This document shows positions 1-10,716 of a stretch of 64,000 bases of DNA, piece after piece (positions within the stretch are counted from its first letter, which is position 1; each line of letters begins with the position of its first letter). The stretch covers positions 38,299-102,298 of the forward strand of contig JABJAH010000003.1 in the NCBI GenBank assembly GCA_018666155.1, read 5' to 3'. The notes under the pieces are model-generated. The model was not told where the DNA came from. It did not search any database and was given only the letters and a program-made list of their open reading frames with translations. The translations under genes and the position numbers were made by a program. This DNA is from Rhodospirillaceae bacterium. GTDB taxonomy: Bacteria; Pseudomonadota; Alphaproteobacteria; Rhodospirillales; Rhodospirillaceae.

Positions 1-1157
1 ATGAGATGAAAGCGTCCGGTCTGCGTGGACGCGGCGGGGCCGGGTTCCCGACGGGACTCAAGTGGTCGTTTATGCCGAAGACGGAAACCGACCGGCCGCA
101 TTATCTGGTTGTGAATGCCGACGAAGGTGAGCCAGGCACGTGTAAAGATCGCGACATGATGCGGTTCGATCCGCACAAGTTGATCGAAGGGTGCTTGTTG
201 GCCAGCTTCGCGATGAATGCGCACGCCTGTTACATCTACATTCGTGGTGAGTTTTACACGGAGGCGTCGAATCTTCAGGTCGCTATTGATGAGGCTTACG
301 AAGCAGGCCTGATTGGTAAAAATGCCTGCGGCTCTGGTTGGGATTTCGATGTCTACCTGCATCGCGGCGCTGGTGCTTACATTTGCGGTGAAGAAACCGC
401 CCTGATCGAAAGCCTAGAAGGAAAGAAAGGTCAGCCGCGGTTGAAGCCGCCATTCCCTGCGGGCGTTGGTCTGTATGGTTGCCCGACAACTGTGAACAAT
501 GTTGAGAGTATCGCGGTTGCGCCGACGATTTTACGACGCGGCGCATCTTGGTTCGCCGGCCTTGGTCGTCCCAATAACACTGGCACTAAAGTGTTTTGTA
601 TTTCCGGCCATGTGAACCGACCGTGCAATGTCGAAGAAGAGATGGGCATCCCGTTAAAGGAACTCATCGATAAGCATTGCGGCGGCGTCATCGGCGGGTG
701 GGACAATCTGCAAGGGATTATCCCAGGTGGAAGTTCGGTCCCTTGTTTACCGAAAGATATTTGCGACGAAATCCTGATGGACTTTGACTCACTGCGTGAA
801 GTGAAGTCAGGCCTCGGAACAGCCGCCGTCATGGTGATGGATCAATCTGTCGATATCATTGCAGCGATCACACGGTTGTCGGCCTTTTATAAGCACGAGA
901 GTTGTGGTCAGTGCACGCCATGCCGGGAAGGGACCGGTTGGCTCTATCGGGTTATGAAACGCATGGTCTCCGGCGAAGCGTCGTTAGAGGAAATCGATAT
1001 GCTGGAACAAGTGTCGTATCAGATCGAAGGCCACACTATTTGTGCGCTCGGTGATGCGGCGGCCTGGCCGGTGCAGGGATTGATCCGTCATTTCCGACCG
1101 CAAATGGAACAACGCATTAAAGACTACCGCGACGGCAAAGTGTCGCGCGCGGCGTAA
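1..1157 (+). CDS. nuoF: NADH-quinone oxidoreductase subunit F (NuoF), 5' end cut by the window
   Basis: This is the flavin- and NADH-binding subunit of complex I, the entry point for electrons on the cytoplasmic arm. The reading frame is open from the first bases (codons ...Asp-Glu-Met-Lys-Ala-Ser-Gly), so the gene begins before the window. Compared with the usual length of about 430 residues, roughly 45-50 N-terminal residues are missing. Visible motifs are [10 protein letters not shown] (NADH/FMN region), [19 protein letters not shown] (nucleotide and FMN binding) and [13 protein letters not shown] near 900-940, which holds three cysteines of the N3 [4Fe-4S] cluster. A fourth cysteine lies downstream in [12 protein letters not shown]. 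It stops 9 bases before nuoG, which shares its operon. An internal ATG at 6 is not the true start because the conserved frame continues upstream. Confidence 0.97.
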   Translation, partial: EMKASGLRGRGGAGFPTGLKWSFMPKTETDRPHYLVVNADEGEPGTCKDRDMMRFDPHKLIEGCLLASFAMNAHACYIYIRGEFYTEASNLQVAIDEAYEAGLIGKNACGSGWDFDVYLHRGAGAYICGEETALIESLEGKKGQPRLKPPFPAGVGLYGCPTTVNNVESIAVAPTILRRGASWFAGLGRPNNTGTKVFCISGHVNRPCNVEEEMGIPLKELIDKHCGGVIGGWDNLQGIIPGGSSVPCLPKDICDEILMDFDSLREVKSGLGTAAVMVMDQSVDIIAAITRLSAFYKHESCGQCTPCREGTGWLYRVMKRMVSGEASLEEIDMLEQVSYQIEGHTICALGDAAAWPVQGLIRHFRPQMEQRIKDYRDGKVSRAA

Positions 1158-1166
1158 GGACAGAGT

Positions 1167-3233
1167 ATGCCAAAGCTCACCATTGATGGGGTTGAGATCG
1201 AAGTCGATCCCGGAGTTACCATTCTCCAGGCCGCTGAAAAGGCCGGGTCTGAGATTCCGCGATTCTGCTATCACGATCGCCTGTCCATCGCCGGCAACTG
1301 CCGCATGTGTTTGGTTGAAGTTGAAAAATCACCGAAGCCAGTGGCGTCCTGCGCGATGCCGGTCGGCGAGGGTATGGTGGTTCACACCAAGTCCGAGAAA
1401 GCCGTTAAAGCGCGCAACGGTGTAATGGAATTCTTGCTGATCAATCACCCCCTGGATTGCCCGATATGCGACCAAGGCGGTGAGTGCGATTTGCAAGACC
1501 AGGCGCTCGCGTTTGGTCATGACCGCGGTCGCTACGTTGAGCAGAAGCGCGCGGTCAAAGATAAATACATGGGGCCCATCGTTTCGACGATTATGACCCG
1601 CTGCATTCATTGCACCCGCTGTGTCCGCTTCGTCGACGAAATTGGCGGTGTCGCCGAGATCGGCGCGACAGGCCGTGGCGAAGATATGGAAATCACGACT
1701 TATCTTGAAGAGGCTCTGACGTCGGAACTGTCCGGCAATGTCGTCGACCTCTGCCCAGTCGGTGCGCTGACCAATAAGCCTTACGCGTTTACAGCGCGTT
1801 CTTGGGAACTGCGCAAAACCGAGTCCGTTGATGTCATGGATGCGGTTGGCACAAATATTCGCGTGGATAGCCGGGGCCGTGAAGTGATGCGGGTGTTGCC
1901 CCGTCTCAACGAGTGGATCAACGAAGAATGGCTCGCCGATAAATCACGCAACGCTTGCGACGGCTTGAAGTATCAGCGCTTGGATCAACCTTACGTGCGG
2001 CGTGACGGAAAACTTCAGCCTGCCGAGTGGTCCGAGGCCTTTGATGCTATCGCTGCAAAACTGGATGGCGTTGACGGGCAAAAGATTGGCGCCTTGGTTG
2101 GCGACACGGTTGATTGTGAATCCACTCTGGCGCTCAAGGATTTGATGGCGGGGCTGGGATCTCCGAACACCGATTGTCGCCAGGATGGCGCAGCGGTGGA
2201 CCCTAAGGTGCGGGCCTCTTATCTGTTCAACACCACGATCGCCGGTATTGAAGAAGCAGACGCAATTTTATTGATTGGGACTAATCCGCGTAAAGAAGCC
2301 CCGATCTTGAACGCGCGTATTCGTAAGCGCTTCGTCGCTGGTGGCGTAAAGATTGGCGTGATTGGTGATGGCGCCGACCTAACCTACGACTACGACCACA
2401 TTTCAGACACGGCTGACGCCGTAGCGAAGATTGCCGACGGTAGTCATCCTTTTGCACAAGTGCTCAAAGACGCTGAACGTCCGATGCTGGTGCTTGGGAT
2501 GGGTGCCCTAACACGCGCTGATAGCGATGCCATCCTTGGCGCTGGATATGCCATTGCTGAGTCCACGGGCATGGTGTCTGGCGATTGGAACGGCTTTAAC
2601 GTTCTCCACACGGCGGCAGCTCGGGTTGGCGCGTTGGATGTCGGCTTTGTGCCGGGTGAGGGTGGAAAAGATACGCAGGGAATTCTTGACGGTGCAGCCT
2701 CTGGGGACATTCAGGCTGTCTACCTGCTCGGCGCCGACGAAATTGATACAGCCAAGCTCACAGACGCGTTTGTCATCTACCAGGGCCATCATGGTGATGC
2801 CGGTGCGCATGTCGCCGATGTTATTTTGCCTGGCGCGGCCTACACGGAAAAGAACGCGACCTATGTGAATACAGAAGGCCGCGCTCAATTGGGCCAGCGG
2901 GCGATCTTCCCACCGGGCGATGCACGTGAAGACTGGTCGATTATTCGGGCGCTCTCAGAACGCCTCGGCAAAACCTTGCCCTATGACTCACTCGAACAGG
3001 TTCGTGAGAAATTGCGCAAGATCAGCCCAGACTTCACCCACGTCGACGAAGTCGTGACGGCAGAGTGGGAAAAATTTGGCGGAGCAGGATCAATCGACGC
3101 GACCAGGTTCACCTATCCTGTCGCGAACTACTATCAAACAGACCCAATTAGCCGTTCGTCTAAGACGATGGCGCAATGCACTCAAGACTTCGTAATGGGC
3201 AAGACCGAAAAGGTGACCGGCACCCATGGCTGA
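1167..3233 (+). CDS. nuoG: NADH-quinone oxidoreductase subunit G (NuoG)
   Basis: This large iron-sulfur subunit carries electrons from NuoF through a chain of clusters in the peripheral arm. At 688 residues it has the length of alphaproteobacterial and mitochondrial 75-kDa subunits rather than the longer enterobacterial form. The N-terminal ferredoxin-like [2Fe-2S] domain uses C34, C45, C48 and C62. A His/Cys motif ([18 protein letters not shown]) lies around residues 94-111. A [4Fe-4S] site follows, with CIHCTRC at 146-152 and a partner cysteine in DLCPVGALT near 195. The rest is a molybdopterin-oxidoreductase-like fold without cofactor ligands, as is normal here. The ATG is preceded by AAGGA at good spacing, and the 3' end overlaps nuoH by 8 bases. 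Confidence 0.98.
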   Translation: MPKLTIDGVEIEVDPGVTILQAAEKAGSEIPRFCYHDRLSIAGNCRMCLVEVEKSPKPVASCAMPVGEGMVVHTKSEKAVKARNGVMEFLLINHPLDCPICDQGGECDLQDQALAFGHDRGRYVEQKRAVKDKYMGPIVSTIMTRCIHCTRCVRFVDEIGGVAEIGATGRGEDMEITTYLEEALTSELSGNVVDLCPVGALTNKPYAFTARSWELRKTESVDVMDAVGTNIRVDSRGREVMRVLPRLNEWINEEWLADKSRNACDGLKYQRLDQPYVRRDGKLQPAEWSEAFDAIAAKLDGVDGQKIGALVGDTVDCESTLALKDLMAGLGSPNTDCRQDGAAVDPKVRASYLFNTTIAGIEEADAILLIGTNPRKEAPILNARIRKRFVAGGVKIGVIGDGADLTYDYDHISDTADAVAKIADGSHPFAQVLKDAERPMLVLGMGALTRADSDAILGAGYAIAESTGMVSGDWNGFNVLHTAAARVGALDVGFVPGEGGKDTQGILDGAASGDIQAVYLLGADEIDTAKLTDAFVIYQGHHGDAGAHVADVILPGAAYTEKNATYVNTEGRAQLGQRAIFPPGDAREDWSIIRALSERLGKTLPYDSLEQVREKLRKISPDFTHVDEVVTAEWEKFGGAGSIDATRFTYPVANYYQTDPISRSSKTMAQCTQDFVMGKTEKVTGTHG

Positions 3234-4257
3234 GTTATGGACAAGTTATATTTGGCCGGTGGTCTGGATCGTTATGCAGATCCTGATGTTCCTGGTGCCA
3301 ATTCTGATTGCGGTCGCGTACCTGACCTACGCTGAACGTAAGATTATCAGTGCAATGCAGATGCGCATTGGACCCAATGTGGTGGGGTGGTTTGGATTGC
3401 TCCAGCCCTTTGCCGATGCGCTGAAGCTCCTGACAAAAGAAACGGTACTGCCAACAGGCGCAAGCCCGGTGGTGTTTTTCCTGGCGCCAATGGTGACCTT
3501 TTCTCTCGCCATGTTGGCCTGGGCTGTGATCCCGGTCAGTCCGGGTTGGGTGATCTCCGATCTCAATGTCGGCATTTTGTATCTGTTCGCGATTTCATCG
3601 CTCGGCGTTTACGGCGTTGTGATGGCCGGTTGGGCCTCTAACTCCCGTTATGCCTTCTTGGGCGCGATGCGCTCTGCGGCGCAGATGGTGTCCTACGAAG
3701 TGTCCATCGGCTTCATCATGATTACGGTGCTGATGACCGCCGGCACCTTGAATTTGTCGGCCCTGGTTGAAGCGCAGTCCGAGCCGCTCTTTGGATTCCT
3801 TCCTGGGTGGTACTTCATTCCGCATCTGCCGATGTTCGTCGTGTTCTTTATTTCCGTGTTGGCGGAAACAAACCGCCATCCGTTCGATTTGCCGGAAGCT
3901 GAGTCCGAGTTGGTGGCCGGTTTCATGACTGAATACTCATCCATGTCGTTCGCGCTGTTCTTCCTCGGCGAGTACGCCAACATGATCATGATGAGCGGCA
4001 TGGTCTCGATCCTGTTCCTCGGCGGATGGTTGCCGCCCTATGACGCCGCACCATGGAACTTGATTCCGGGTGTCGTCTGGTTCGCAGCCAAGATCGCGTT
4101 TTGTTTGTTTATCTTTATCTGGGTGCGGGCAACTTTCCCGCGCTATCGCTACGACCAATTGATGCGCTTGGGGTGGAAAGTCTTTTTGCCGTTTTCACTG
4201 ATCTGGCTGGCTTTGACTGCCGGGTTCCTCGTGTATTTCGACAAGCTGCCGGCGTAA
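3226..4257 (+). CDS. nuoH: NADH-quinone oxidoreductase subunit H (NuoH)
   Basis: NuoH is the inner-membrane subunit that forms much of the quinone-binding chamber and links the peripheral arm to the proton-pumping arm. The 343-residue product has about eight hydrophobic helices. It has the conserved cytoplasmic loops [16 protein letters not shown] (about residues 36-51) and [19 protein letters not shown] (about 223-241), whose acidic residues belong to the quinone/proton coupling path. Its ATG lies inside the last codons of nuoG (8-base overlap), which suggests translational coupling. nuoI follows after 16 bases. Length and motifs are standard and nothing is unusual. Confidence 0.98.
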   Translation: MAELWTSYIWPVVWIVMQILMFLVPILIAVAYLTYAERKIISAMQMRIGPNVVGWFGLLQPFADALKLLTKETVLPTGASPVVFFLAPMVTFSLAMLAWAVIPVSPGWVISDLNVGILYLFAISSLGVYGVVMAGWASNSRYAFLGAMRSAAQMVSYEVSIGFIMITVLMTAGTLNLSALVEAQSEPLFGFLPGWYFIPHLPMFVVFFISVLAETNRHPFDLPEAESELVAGFMTEYSSMSFALFFLGEYANMIMMSGMVSILFLGGWLPPYDAAPWNLIPGVVWFAAKIAFCLFIFIWVRATFPRYRYDQLMRLGWKVFLPFSLIWLALTAGFLVYFDKLPA

Positions 4258-4273
4258 GGGACGGAATTAAGCC

Positions 4274-4762
4274 ATGGCTTTCATAGATCGCACCGCCCGC
4301 TCGTTTCTCCTCAGTGAATTGCTGAGCGGAATGTGGTTGACGCTGAAGTACATGTTTGGACCGAAGGTGACGATTAACTATCCCTTCGAGAAAGGCCCCT
4401 TGAGCCCACGCTTTCGCGGGGAGCATGCCTTGCGGCGTTATCCCAATGGCGAAGAGCGTTGCATCGCTTGCAAACTTTGCGAGGCTATTTGCCCGGCCCA
4501 AGCGATTACAATTGAAGCTGTGCCGCGTGAAGACGGCAGTCGCCGCACCACGCGCTACGACATTGATATGACGAAATGCATCTACTGCGGCTTCTGCGAA
4601 GAAGCATGCCCAGTTGATGCGATCGTTGAAGGACCGAACTTCGAGTTCGCGACTGAGACACGGGAAGAGTTGCTCTACAACAAAGACAAACTGCTGGCCA
4701 ATGGTGACCGGTGGGAGCCAGAGCTGGCAAGACGGCTCGAGCTCGACGCGCCATATCGTTAG
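4274..4762 (+). CDS. nuoI: NADH-quinone oxidoreductase subunit I (NuoI), 2x[4Fe-4S]
   Basis: NuoI is a ferredoxin-type subunit that carries clusters N6a and N6b and passes electrons towards the quinone site. The 162-residue protein has two classical motifs, [11 protein letters not shown] with cysteines 63, 66, 69 and 73, and [11 protein letters not shown] with cysteines 102, 105, 108 and 112. Each is completed by the proline-containing tail of the other motif (CPAQAI, CPVDAI). The N-terminal amphipathic segment ([17 protein letters not shown]) is the part that contacts the membrane arm in this family. It is followed by a 76-base gap, the largest within this nuo run, before nuoJ. I see no extra gene in that gap. 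Confidence 0.98.
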   Translation: MAFIDRTARSFLLSELLSGMWLTLKYMFGPKVTINYPFEKGPLSPRFRGEHALRRYPNGEERCIACKLCEAICPAQAITIEAVPREDGSRRTTRYDIDMTKCIYCGFCEEACPVDAIVEGPNFEFATETREELLYNKDKLLANGDRWEPELARRLELDAPYR

Positions 4763-4838
4763 TCGACGGCAGCAGACGGGGAAGAAGAATGCGGCAGGCA
4801 TTTGAATGTAAGGCGGAGATGAACGCAGGGGGTGCCCA

Positions 4839-5456
4839 ATGATTGCGGCTACGCTCGCCTTCTATCTATTCGCAGCCTTGGCCATCGTTGGGGGGCTGAA
4901 CGTTATTTTCCAGCGCAACCCAGTCCATTCCGTGCTGTGGCTGATCTTTACGTTCTTTAATGCCGCCGGATTGTTTGTTCTGCTAGGTGCTGAATTCGTC
5001 GCGATGATTTTGGTCATCGTTTACGTCGGTGCCGTCGCGGTGCTGTTCTTGTTCGTGGTGATGATGCTCGACATCAACATCACTATGGTTCGGGAAGGGT
5101 TCTTTAAGTACATGCCGATCGGTCTATTGGTCGGCGGTATTCTTCTCGCAGAGTTGATTACGGTATTTGCCGGTTGGGTGATGTCCGATAGCGCAGAAGC
5201 GATGCGTGCGGCTCCGGCACCTGACCCGAGCGTGATTAGTAATACCGAAGCACTCGGCCTGATCCTCTATACGGATTACGTCTACCTGTTTCAGGCCTCG
5301 GGCATTATTTTGCTGGTCGCGATGATCGGTTCCATCGTGTTGACGCACCGCACTAGGACAGGCGTACGCAAGCAAGTGATTAGCGAGCAAAACGCGCGTC
5401 GACCTGAGGACACACTAGAGATTGTTAAAGTCGAATCAGGGAAGGGGCTGCAATAA
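4839..5456 (+). CDS. nuoJ: NADH-quinone oxidoreductase subunit J (NuoJ)
   Basis: NuoJ is a small antiporter-associated membrane subunit (mitochondrial ND6 equivalent) located between the quinone chamber and the pumping subunits. The 205 residues contain about five hydrophobic helices. These include the conserved third helix region [20 protein letters not shown], in which the family has a pi-bulge important for coupling. A polar C-terminal tail of about 35 residues follows the last helix. The start ATG is preceded by a purine-rich AGGGGGTG. The stop overlaps the start of nuoK by one base (TAATG), a sign of coupled translation. Confidence 0.97.
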   Translation: MIAATLAFYLFAALAIVGGLNVIFQRNPVHSVLWLIFTFFNAAGLFVLLGAEFVAMILVIVYVGAVAVLFLFVVMMLDINITMVREGFFKYMPIGLLVGGILLAELITVFAGWVMSDSAEAMRAAPAPDPSVISNTEALGLILYTDYVYLFQASGIILLVAMIGSIVLTHRTRTGVRKQVISEQNARRPEDTLEIVKVESGKGLQ

Positions 5457-5764
5457 TGGTCGTTAGCCTTTCCCATTATCTGATTGTCGCGGGCATTCTC
5501 TTTTCCCTCGGTATTTTCGGAATATTCCTCAACCGGAAGAACTTAATCGTCATCTTGATGTCGATTGAGCTGATGTTGCTTGCGGTGAATATCAATTTTG
5601 TCGCGTTCTCAGCCTTTCTTGGCGACCTCGTCGGGCAAATTTTCACCATGCTGGTGCTGACGGTAGCTGCTGCTGAAGCGGCGATTGGTTTGGCCATTGT
5701 TGTTGTGTTCTACCGCGCTCACCGGTCGATTGCCGTCGAAGATATTAACGAGTTGAAGGGGTAG
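5456..5764 (+). CDS. nuoK: NADH-quinone oxidoreductase subunit K (NuoK)
   Basis: NuoK is a three-helix membrane subunit (mitochondrial ND4L equivalent) that carries buried glutamates for the proton path. The 102-residue length is exactly typical. The second helix contains the conserved Glu in [15 protein letters not shown], and the third contains a second Glu in [18 protein letters not shown]. It starts on the last base of the nuoJ stop and ends 8 bases before nuoL. The product is essentially all membrane-embedded apart from a short polar C-terminus. Confidence 0.98.
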   Translation: MVVSLSHYLIVAGILFSLGIFGIFLNRKNLIVILMSIELMLLAVNINFVAFSAFLGDLVGQIFTMLVLTVAAAEAAIGLAIVVVFYRAHRSIAVEDINELKG

Positions 5765-5772
5765 GGGCCGTT

Positions 5773-7695
5773 ATGGAAGCCGCCGCAATTTTCCTGCCCT
5801 TACTAGGGGCTATCATCGCCGGGTTCTTTGGGCGCCAGATTGGTGACCGGGCCTCGCAAATTGTCACCTGTCTGGGTGTCGGGTCAGCTGCCGTGCTGTC
5901 GATCCCGCTATTCTTCGATGTCGCTGTAAACGGCAACGAGCGTGTCATCACGATAATGAATTGGATCAACTCCGGCACTTTTGAGACCGCTTGGGCCCTC
6001 CGGTTCGATACGCTCTCTGCCGTCATGGTGATGACCGTGACCTGTGTGTCTTCACTGATCCATGTCTATTCCATCGGCTATATGAGCCACGATGACTCAA
6101 AGCCGCGTTTTATGGCCTATTTGTCGTTGTTCACTTTCGCCATGCTGATGCTGGTGACGGCAGACAATCTGATTCAGTTGTTCTTCGGCTGGGAAGGCGT
6201 CGGCGTTGTCTCTTACTTGTTGATTGGTTTCTGGTTCAAGAAGCCGACGGCGAATGCTGCTGCGATCAAAGCCTTCGTCGTCAACCGGGTGGGTGACTTT
6301 GGGTTTCTGCTCGGAATCTTCGGCATTTATATGCTGTTCGACTCAGTGAGTTTCGACACCGTTTTCAATGCAGTCCCAGCTCATGTCGACGATACGGTCA
6401 CCTTCTTCGGAATTGAAGGCCATGCGCTAACCTTGATTTCATTGCTGCTGTTTGTTGGCGCGATGGGCAAGTCGGCTCAATTGTTTCTGCACACCTGGCT
6501 GCCCGATGCGATGGAAGGCCCGACCCCAGTGTCGGCACTCATCCACGCCGCAACGATGGTCACGGCAGGGGTGTTCCTTGTCGCCCGTATGTCGCCGTTG
6601 TTTGAATATGCGCCATCGGCTCTGGAAGTGGTCACCATCGTTGGAGCCTCGACAGCATTCTTTGCGGCCACCATCGGTTGCGTGCAGACCGATATCAAAC
6701 GCGTGATCGCCTATTCGACCTGCTCACAGCTCGGCTACATGTTCTTTGCCTGCGGCGTCGGCGCGTATCCGGCTGCGATTTTCCACCTTATGACCCACGC
6801 ATGGTTCAAGGCGCTTCTATTCCTTGGGTCGGGTTCTGTCATCCACGCCATGTCCGACGAACAGGACATGCGCAAGATGGGCGGCATCTGGAAGCATGTG
6901 AAAGTTACCTACGCGATGATGTGGATTGGGACGTTGGCACTCGTGGCCGTTCCGCCCTTCGCCGGTTATTACTCGAAAGACATGATACTTGAGGCGGCCT
7001 ATGGCGCGCACACCAGTGTTGGTCAGTATGCCTTTATTATGGGAATTGCGGCGGCGTTGTTGACCGCGTTTTACTCCGGCCGTCTGTTGTTCATGACCTT
7101 CCACGGCGAGCCACGTGCAGACAAAGAGACAATGGATCATGTCCATGAGAGTCCGCTGGTGATGACTTTGCCACTCGCTGGTTTAGCGATTGGCGCGATC
7201 TTTGCCGGGTATGTTGGCTATGACTTGTTTATTGGCGACGGACGGATTGATTTCTGGCGTGGCGCCTTAGCTGTTGTTGGCGACGATCCCATTGAAGCCG
7301 CGCACCACGTTCCGACTTGGGTGGTGTGGTCACCGATGATCGTCACGGTCCTTGGTCTTGGTCTGTCGTTCCACTTGTATATGCGTCGGCCGGACATTCC
7401 TGGCCGCTTGGCGTCGCAGTTCCCTGGCGTATACCAATTCCTGCTGAACAAATGGTACTTCGACGAACTCTACGATTTCTTGTTCGTGCGCCCGGCTTTT
7501 TGGATCGGTAACTTCCTCTGGAAGCGGGGAGACGAGGGCACGATCGATCGCTTCGGCCCCGACGGCATTTCCTCATCCATCATCTCCGGTGCGCGCCGCT
7601 TAGGTGCTGTCCAGACCGGCTACCTCTATCACTACGCCTTCGCCATGATCATAGGGATTGCCCTGTTCGTGTCGTGGATGATGGTTGGGAGTTAG
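5773..7695 (+). CDS. nuoL: NADH-quinone oxidoreductase subunit L (NuoL)
   Basis: NuoL is the distal antiporter-like, proton-translocating subunit of complex I. The 640 residues form many hydrophobic helices. Conserved features are FFGWEGVGVVSYLLIGFW, with the key glutamate of helix 5, and LHTWLPDAMEGPTPVSALIH, where the family has its conserved helix-7 region. DIKRVIAYSTCSQLGYM and THAWFKALLFLGSG follow, the latter with the helix-8 lysine. The C-terminal part after about residue 540 contains the long lateral helix and the anchor helix typical of NuoL. nuoM follows after only 3 bases. Confidence 0.98.
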   Translation: MEAAAIFLPLLGAIIAGFFGRQIGDRASQIVTCLGVGSAAVLSIPLFFDVAVNGNERVITIMNWINSGTFETAWALRFDTLSAVMVMTVTCVSSLIHVYSIGYMSHDDSKPRFMAYLSLFTFAMLMLVTADNLIQLFFGWEGVGVVSYLLIGFWFKKPTANAAAIKAFVVNRVGDFGFLLGIFGIYMLFDSVSFDTVFNAVPAHVDDTVTFFGIEGHALTLISLLLFVGAMGKSAQLFLHTWLPDAMEGPTPVSALIHAATMVTAGVFLVARMSPLFEYAPSALEVVTIVGASTAFFAATIGCVQTDIKRVIAYSTCSQLGYMFFACGVGAYPAAIFHLMTHAWFKALLFLGSGSVIHAMSDEQDMRKMGGIWKHVKVTYAMMWIGTLALVAVPPFAGYYSKDMILEAAYGAHTSVGQYAFIMGIAAALLTAFYSGRLLFMTFHGEPRADKETMDHVHESPLVMTLPLAGLAIGAIFAGYVGYDLFIGDGRIDFWRGALAVVGDDPIEAAHHVPTWVVWSPMIVTVLGLGLSFHLYMRRPDIPGRLASQFPGVYQFLLNKWYFDELYDFLFVRPAFWIGNFLWKRGDEGTIDRFGPDGISSSIISGARRLGAVQTGYLYHYAFAMIIGIALFVSWMMVGS

Positions 7696-7698
7696 ACG

Positions 7699-9252
7699 AT
7701 GAACGGGTTCGTTGAAAACTTGCCACTCCTGAGCGTCGTGACGTTCACACCGCTGTTGGGTGTGTTGCTGCTTCTCACAATTCGGGCGGACGACCCGGAG
7801 ATTGTGGCGCGTAACAGCCGGTGGGTGACGTTGTGGGTGACCCTTGGAACGTTTCTTGCGTCTCTTCTGATCTGGACCAATTTTGATTCCAGCACGGCGG
7901 ACTTCCAGTTCGTGGAGAAAGCGGCCTGGTTCCCGCAATTCGGTATCGACTACCACATGGGTGTCGACGGTATCTCGATGCTGTTCGTCATATTGTCGAC
8001 ATTCCTGATGCCGATATGTGTGCTCGCCAGTTGGGACGCCATCAAGACCCGTGTACGCGAATACATGATCGCCTTCTTGGTGCTCGAAACCATGATGGTC
8101 GGTATGTTCTGCGCCCTCGATATGGTGCTGTTCTACGTCTTCTTCGAAGGCGTGCTGATTCCGATGTTCTTGATCATCGGTGTTTGGGGCGGCGCACGGC
8201 GTGTCTACGCGGCGTTTAAGTTCTTTCTCTATACCTTGACCGGCTCTGTGTTGTTGCTGATCGCGATCCTGGCGATGTACTTCGTCGCGGGAACGACGGA
8301 CATCCCAACATTGATGGCCACGGAATTCCCGTTCCAAATGCAGTTCTGGCTGTGGCTCGGTCTATTTGCTTCATTCGCCGTCAAAGTACCGATGTGGCCG
8401 GTTCACACCTGGTTGCCTGATGCTCACGTTGAAGCGCCAACGGCGGGCTCTGTGATCTTGGCCGGAGTACTGTTGAAGATGGGGGCCTATGGCTTCCTTA
8501 GATTTTCGATACCGATGTTGCCGCTGGCCAGCGAGTACTTCACGCCGCTGGTCTATGGGTTGTCGATTGTCGCGGTGATTTACACCTCACTGGTCGCCTT
8601 GGCCCAAGAAGACATGAAGAAGCTGATTGCTTATTCCTCTGTCGCGCACATGGGCTTTGTGACCGTCGGTATTTTTGCCGCCACGCAGCAGGCTGTGCAG
8701 GGCGCGATATACCAAATGCTCAGCCATGGCGTTGTCTCAGGTGCGTTGTTCCTCTGTGTTGGCGTGGTTTATGACCGTCTCCACACCCGGGAGATTGGGC
8801 GCTATGGCGGTCTGGTCCACAACATGCCGAAATATGCCTTCGTTTTCATGCTGATGATGATGGGGTCTGTCGGGCTGCCAGGCACGTCCGGCTTCGTCGG
8901 TGAGTTTCTTATTCTGACCGGCGTGTTCCAGGTCAATACTTGGGTTGCGCTGCTGACAGCGACCGGTGTCATTCTTGGCGCGACATACATGCTGTACCTC
9001 TACCGGCGGGTGATTTACGGCGAGTTGGTCAAAGAGGACCTCAAGGGCATGCTTGATTTGTCCCGACGCGAGATCATCATTTTTGCACCGTTGTGCGTCG
9101 TCGTGATGTGGATGGGCGTGTACCCGATGTCCTTCTTGGTTGTGATGGAAGCCTCGGTGACAAAGCTCGTCACTGATTATCATGCCGCCTTGGATGCTCA
9201 GACAGTTGCGTCTGGCCTCGTCGATGGCGTTCGTATGGCTTTGGGTCGATAG
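7699..9252 (+). CDS. nuoM: NADH-quinone oxidoreductase subunit M (NuoM)
   Basis: NuoM is the second antiporter-like proton channel of complex I. The 517-residue product is strongly hydrophobic. It has the family motifs [19 protein letters not shown] (helix-5 glutamate in a FFE context), [20 protein letters not shown] and [17 protein letters not shown]. Its length matches the usual 490-520 residues. It sits between nuoL (3-base gap) and nuoN (11-base gap), so translation is probably coupled. A long open frame on the opposite strand across its first half is a by-product of codon composition and is not annotated. Confidence 0.98.
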   Translation: MNGFVENLPLLSVVTFTPLLGVLLLLTIRADDPEIVARNSRWVTLWVTLGTFLASLLIWTNFDSSTADFQFVEKAAWFPQFGIDYHMGVDGISMLFVILSTFLMPICVLASWDAIKTRVREYMIAFLVLETMMVGMFCALDMVLFYVFFEGVLIPMFLIIGVWGGARRVYAAFKFFLYTLTGSVLLLIAILAMYFVAGTTDIPTLMATEFPFQMQFWLWLGLFASFAVKVPMWPVHTWLPDAHVEAPTAGSVILAGVLLKMGAYGFLRFSIPMLPLASEYFTPLVYGLSIVAVIYTSLVALAQEDMKKLIAYSSVAHMGFVTVGIFAATQQAVQGAIYQMLSHGVVSGALFLCVGVVYDRLHTREIGRYGGLVHNMPKYAFVFMLMMMGSVGLPGTSGFVGEFLILTGVFQVNTWVALLTATGVILGATYMLYLYRRVIYGELVKEDLKGMLDLSRREIIIFAPLCVVVMWMGVYPMSFLVVMEASVTKLVTDYHAALDAQTVASGLVDGVRMALGR

Positions 9253-9263
9253 GGGAGAATGAA

Positions 9264-10703
9264 ATGACAGCCCTACCGAACCTGACACCGGCTTACGCCG
9301 AGATATTCCTGGCCTTGGCCGGAATGGCGCTGCTGATGGTTGGTGTTTTTCGTAAGAAGGACCCGGTGCGTGGAGTAACCATGCTCGCAATCCTGGCGTT
9401 TGCCGTAGCTGCCGTGCTGGCGTTGGCCACCAATGGCGCCGAGACCGTCACATTCAACGGTCTCTTCGTGGTCAACGAGTTCACCGCCTTTGCGAAAATG
9501 CTGATTCTTCTCGGCGCGAGCCTTGCTATGCTCTTGGCTCTGCCGTGGGCAAAGAATGAAGGCATTGCCCGCTACGAAATGCCAGTGATCATGGTCTTTG
9601 CCGTTCTCGGCATGATGATGATGGTCTCTGCCAACAACCTGATCTCTCTTTACGTCGGCCTAGAACTGCAAAGTCTGGCGCTTTATGTCCTCGCAGCCTT
9701 CAACCGGGGTAATTTGAAAGCAACGGAAGCCGGGGTGAAGTACTTCGTCCTTGGGGCCTTGGCATCCGGACTGCTGCTCTACGGATCGTCACTGGTCTAC
9801 GGCTTCTCCGGCACAACGTCCTTCGCCGGATTGGCGGATGCGCTGACTGGGGCCCAGGACAATGTCGGGGTTATCATTGGCGTCGTCTTCGTCATTTGCG
9901 GCTTTGCCTTCAAGATATCGGCCGTGCCTTTCCATATGTGGACGCCGGATGTTTATGAAGGTTCGCCGACACCGGTTACGGCCTTCTTCTCGGTTGCGCC
10001 AAAGATTGCGGCCCTCAGTTTGTTCCTGCGTATCCTGGTCGGACCGTTTGAAGACTTGATCGTGCAATGGCAGCAGGTTCTGACGGTTATTTGTGTTGCC
10101 TCGATGCTCTGGGGCGCGGTTGCCGCGATCGCTCAGAATAATATCAAGCGGCTGATGGCCTATAGTTCCATCGGCCATGTCGGCTACGCCCTGATTGGTT
10201 TGGTGGCCGGAACCCAAGAGGGTGCCCGCGGCATGATCTATTACATGCTGATCTACCTCTTCATGAATGTGGGGACCTTCGCGGTGATTTTGTCCATGCG
10301 GGTCAAAGACCGCTATGTGGAAAGCATCGATGATCTATCGGGCATATCGAAGACTAACCCGGCTATCGCGTTGGCGCTTACGGTTCTGATGTTCTCCATG
10401 GCGGGCATTCCGCCGCTGGCTGGTTTCTTCGGCAAGTACTTTGTCTTTGCCGCAGCGGTCAACGCGGGATTGATTCCCTTGGCCGTGATTGGTGTTCTCT
10501 CTAGCGTTGTCGGAGCGTTTTACTATTTGCGTCTCATCAAGATTATGTACTTCGATGAGTCTGCAGAGACCTTCGACCGTCCGGATTTCTCGACGTCTCT
10601 GGTGATGGGCGTCTGTGCCGTGGCGGTTGTGGTGTTTATCTTCCTGCCCGAACCGCTGTTGGCAGGCGCCGATGCGGCTGCTGCCGCCTTGTTCCAGAGT
10701 TAG
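9264..10703 (+). CDS. nuoN: NADH-quinone oxidoreductase subunit N (NuoN)
   Basis: NuoN is the third antiporter-like subunit, nearest the quinone module, and the last nuo gene of the operon. The 479 residues form about 14 helices with conserved LISLYVGLELQSLALYVLA, VPFHMWTPDVYEGSPTPVTA and NIKRLMAYSSIGHVGYALIG. A clear AGGGGAGA ribosome-binding site precedes the ATG. birA begins 13 bases after the stop, so transcription probably runs from the nuo genes into the cofactor and RNA genes downstream. This arrangement is common in Alphaproteobacteria. Confidence 0.98.
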   Translation: MTALPNLTPAYAEIFLALAGMALLMVGVFRKKDPVRGVTMLAILAFAVAAVLALATNGAETVTFNGLFVVNEFTAFAKMLILLGASLAMLLALPWAKNEGIARYEMPVIMVFAVLGMMMMVSANNLISLYVGLELQSLALYVLAAFNRGNLKATEAGVKYFVLGALASGLLLYGSSLVYGFSGTTSFAGLADALTGAQDNVGVIIGVVFVICGFAFKISAVPFHMWTPDVYEGSPTPVTAFFSVAPKIAALSLFLRILVGPFEDLIVQWQQVLTVICVASMLWGAVAAIAQNNIKRLMAYSSIGHVGYALIGLVAGTQEGARGMIYYMLIYLFMNVGTFAVILSMRVKDRYVESIDDLSGISKTNPAIALALTVLMFSMAGIPPLAGFFGKYFVFAAAVNAGLIPLAVIGVLSSVVGAFYYLRLIKIMYFDESAETFDRPDFSTSLVMGVCAVAVVVFIFLPEPLLAGADAAAAALFQS

Positions 10704-10716
10704 ACCGCTTTCTCCC

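Noticed and set aside
4115..4801. A 228-codon open frame on the minus strand across nuoH and nuoI
   Set aside because: It lies opposite two certain genes, has no recognisable domain and no ribosome-binding site, and its composition is that of reversed codons.
7600..8337. A 245-codon open frame on the minus strand across nuoL and nuoM
   Set aside because: The product is rich in His, Gln and Arg, as expected from reading membrane-protein codons backwards; nuoM is unambiguous on the other strand.
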